In this document: in pieces, positions 61,506-64,000 of the stretch | Layout: every line of letters starts with the position of its first letter | Position numbering within the stretch: position 1 is the stretch's first letter | DNA from: Rhabdornis inornatus | Taxonomy: Eukaryota > Chordata > Aves > Passeriformes > Rhabdornithidae | Direction of reading: 5' to 3' | DNA length: 64,000 nucleotides | Assembly: GCA_013397075.1 (NCBI GenBank) | Contig: VWZS01007691.1 | Span: forward strand, 20,048 to 84,047 | Program-made: the position numbers and the translations under genes | The notes under the pieces: generated by a model | The model's database searches: none | The model's input: the letters and a program-made list of their open reading frames with translations, nothing else | Told to the model about the DNA's origin: nothing

Positions 61506-64000
61506 CTTCTTTTCTCTTAATATTCCCTGTCTTGTTTATTACGCCTTTTTTTCCCCTCTCTCCTTCTCCCTGTAGCTATTTTTGCCCTTTTGAAAAATAA
61601 GTTATTTGCTCAGCAGATAGATTCACCTGTGTCCTGCCAAGGATACCTTGCAGAGCTGCGGGAACCGGCTGTGTCTGGGTGAGGACCCTCACCTCACCCC
61701 ACTAAGGGCACTCAGTTGCTATCATCTCTACCAAAACCTTGCAACTGCATCCAACACACCTAGTATTGCCTAGAATGGAGTGAGTTTTCATGAAATCTCC
61801 TGTTTTAGTGCTTTTTTATTCATGTGCAAGAAGATACACCGAGTGATTTATGACTGAGTTTGTCCTCTAGTGGAATAGTTTGGATAGTGCTCTGGTAATT
61901 TACCTATTGCCCATGCTTGAGTTCAGCCATTAAAACTGACTTCTAAGGGAAGAAGTCTAGAAAATTCTGGTCTATGATTCTGATAGTTTCAAAACTATTG
62001 TTTTTTTTTTTTTAAAAAAAGTTACAGTTGTATCTAAATTGTTCTAGCATGGAAATATCTAAAATGTTATCAAACTGGGAGTTACCAGTGTCTACAATAT
62101 GAGTCACTGCCTTGTGGTTTTGTTCTGCTGGCTGTATCATATACTCCATCAGCCTTATCCGAGTTATTGGAGATTTACAGTGTTCTAACAAAACTAAACC
62201 TGATCACATGTCTTCTATTATTGTGAGTGCTGTTGTAACTGCTTCAAAACAACAATCTGATTTAATAAGAACAGCATGGCAGTCATTTATGGGTCTGCTA
62301 GAAAGAATAAGCCCTGCTTTTTTCCTGGCTGGACTGGGGTGTGGAATAGCAATTGTATCACAGTATTGCATATGTAGATAACAACAAACCAACACATGGT
62401 GCTGAAGCTGACAGCAATTTGTGTACATTTTTTAAAAAATAACCCTAGCAAAACGGAGGAACACAAATAAGAACATTTTCCCAGGAACTGTTTAGAAGAA
62501 AACATCATTGTTGGACATCATTATTTCCTACCTATATTTAAAATGAATTCACCAGTCTTTTGTTGCCTTCAAAGATGTATAGATAGAGATAAAGATGATA
62601 AAGAAATAAACAATCTGTTTAAGGTACAAAAGCAGAGGCAGGTTTAGATTGTTGAACCTGAGCCGTAATCAGAGGGTCTTCTGGTACTTGGTATATATGG
62701 GGATTGAGTGTACCTCTTCTGCAGGATTTGTCACACTTTTTATCCCAACAGAAGCATTATATGTCTGAGGTAAGTTTTGTTTTTCATCTTTTTTCATCCT
62801 TTGCTGCTTGATATTTCCAAACCATGGTGTTTCAGATAGTAACTTAAAATACAAACTACAGGGTAATATTTGTGGACAGTGATTTTTCTCAGCTCATTGA
62901 GCAAACTTACATTATTTTTCAAGGGAAGTACATATATGGAGCATAAGACATAATTTGATGATTTAATTTTCACTTCTGGTTTGATAAATGTTATTTTCCT
63001 TTGGCTTTTGAAAACAAACAAGCTTCATTATATGTCTAGATAGTTCTTTCAGGTTATAATATTTTGGAACTATTAATACTTTTCTTTGGAGTTAAGCATA
63101 GAATTTGTCAAAACAATGCTTTTACGAAAAGGTTTATCAACCCCTTCATATAGCTTAGCTGCTCTTTTAACCAGAGATAGTACATCTGTCTGTATTTTTT
63201 AATGTTGTTGATACTAAAAGTAAAATGCTGTTCTGTTGTAAATGTGTGACTAAAATTTTTAAGTTAAATTGAGAGTTAGACCGTAATAACTTTTCAGTTT
63301 TAGTAGTCTTATGTTTCACTTAACTTCACTTATATTTTCACTAATTTCAGTGCAAGTGTGAATGCTGGGCACCTGTAGGAATTCAGGAAAATCTCAAGGT
63401 GTTTCTCAATTGTAAACAACATTTTGGCAGTACAGTAAAATATTTTGGAGGGAAAATTTTTTAAATGAAGTTCTACTCTTTTTTTTTGCATTTAAGGAGA
63501 AGCTTTTTTTTTTGTATTTTTATTTTAAAATAATTACCGAAATAGCTGCGTTTACCTCCCTTAATGATACTGGGTGCTGTACGGTTGATATAAGAGCTCC
63601 CTCTATAGGTTTTATTTTAAATCTCAGCTTAGGAAAATAAAAAGGAAATTGCACTTCTTGTCAGTGCTTTATAAACATATTGAGTTGAACAACATTACAT
63701 GATTTTTAAACAGTAGGATTTTATGGAAAAAAAGCCATCGATTTTACCAATGGTTGAGGCATGAGAATGTAATAGATTTATTAAAGATTTTACAGACTTA
63801 CTTAAGTTTGTTTGTATGAAAAATTATACTTTTAAAAGAAGCCTGATAAACTGCATAACTTAAGCTGCTGTTTTATATAGGAATAACACAGCATTTTCAC
63901 TTTTGTACTTACATTTTATACAGCCAACAATGGAGTGCTGGTCTGTGTCTCATGGGCAGGTGCTCAGTGCTGTGGTAGCTTTCACCTATGTATCCAGCTG

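Larger units (their letters stand above)
47394..64000 (+). other. RGS7BP: RGS7BP intron 2 (partial)
   Basis: From the gtagga donor to the window edge (more than 16.6 kb) I found no sequence matching the expected next exon of R7BP, so the intron is read as continuing beyond the window. It holds CR1 fragments (49.6, 51.4-52.2 kb and older ones near 50.2 and 59.9 kb), a degenerate tandem repeat at 61.36-61.5 kb, and T/pyrimidine-rich stretches (for example 59110-59160). Open frames up to 134 residues show no family features. Confidence 0.8.

Noticed and set aside
63924..64000. A tttatacag acceptor-like site followed by an open frame to the window end, possibly RGS7BP exon 3
   Set aside because: In the phase required by exon 2 (one base completing Gly) the frame hits a stop, and the translation in any frame does not resemble the expected R7BP continuation.
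1..64000. CRISPR arrays, prokaryotic operons, integrated mitochondrial DNA or an undescribed multi-gene system
   Set aside because: No regularly spaced repeats with spacers, no dense coding, and no mitochondrial gene sequence. The content is ordinary vertebrate nuclear DNA with two known genes and retroelements.

Overview
The window reads as nuclear DNA of a bird, most likely a songbird. Three things support this. There are many 3'-anchored, 5'-truncated CR1 LINE fragments with the usual attctatg-type tail. There are several avian-type endogenous retrovirus LTRs. Two vertebrate genes can be recognised by their protein sequence, and they lie next to each other on the same strand, as in other vertebrates (RNF180 then RGS7BP). 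The species call is inference; no species-specific marker was tested. The sequence comes from a draft assembly, with N runs at 31041-31070 and 44281-44312 and single ambiguous bases at 20056 and 31567.

Layout. 1-8019 is the last intron of RNF180 (+). 8020-8219 is the coding part of its terminal exon, which encodes the C-terminal membrane anchor of this E3 ubiquitin ligase. Its 3'UTR follows, with a candidate poly(A) signal at 9058. About 35 kb (9.1-44.1 kb) is intergenic, AT-rich and without any recognisable gene. It carries CR1 copies (13.1, 18.5, 19.2, 29.0, 30.2 and 43.6 kb), a solo-LTR-like element at 12.2-13.1 kb, a 1357-bp LTR on the minus strand at 23.26-24.61 kb with clear 5-bp target-site duplications, an ERVK-like LTR at 30.5-31.2 kb, and a GC/CpG-rich ERV-like element at 32.0-33.2 kb. 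A CpG island at about 44.18-44.87 kb holds the promoter and exon 1 of RGS7BP (+, coding 44369-44527). Exon 2 is at 47227-47393. Intron 2 runs off the right edge, and exon 3 was not found.

The two genes are separate units. RNF180 (Rines) is a membrane-anchored RING E3 ligase. RGS7BP (R7BP) is the palmitoylated membrane anchor of R7-family RGS-Gbeta5 complexes in neurons. No operon, CRISPR or other prokaryotic-type system is present, and I found no convincing undescribed protein-coding system. The most unusual element is the minus-strand LTR at 23258-24614. An 18-nt sequence that appears to match the 3' end of tRNA-Gly(UCC), including the CCA tail, lies inside its terminal boundaries, 21 nt from the end, although a primer-binding site normally lies just outside the LTR. 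Other points worth checking are a tandem NAGNAG acceptor in RNF180, an out-of-frame upstream ATG overlapping the RGS7BP start, and an assembly gap bounded by identical 21-mers.
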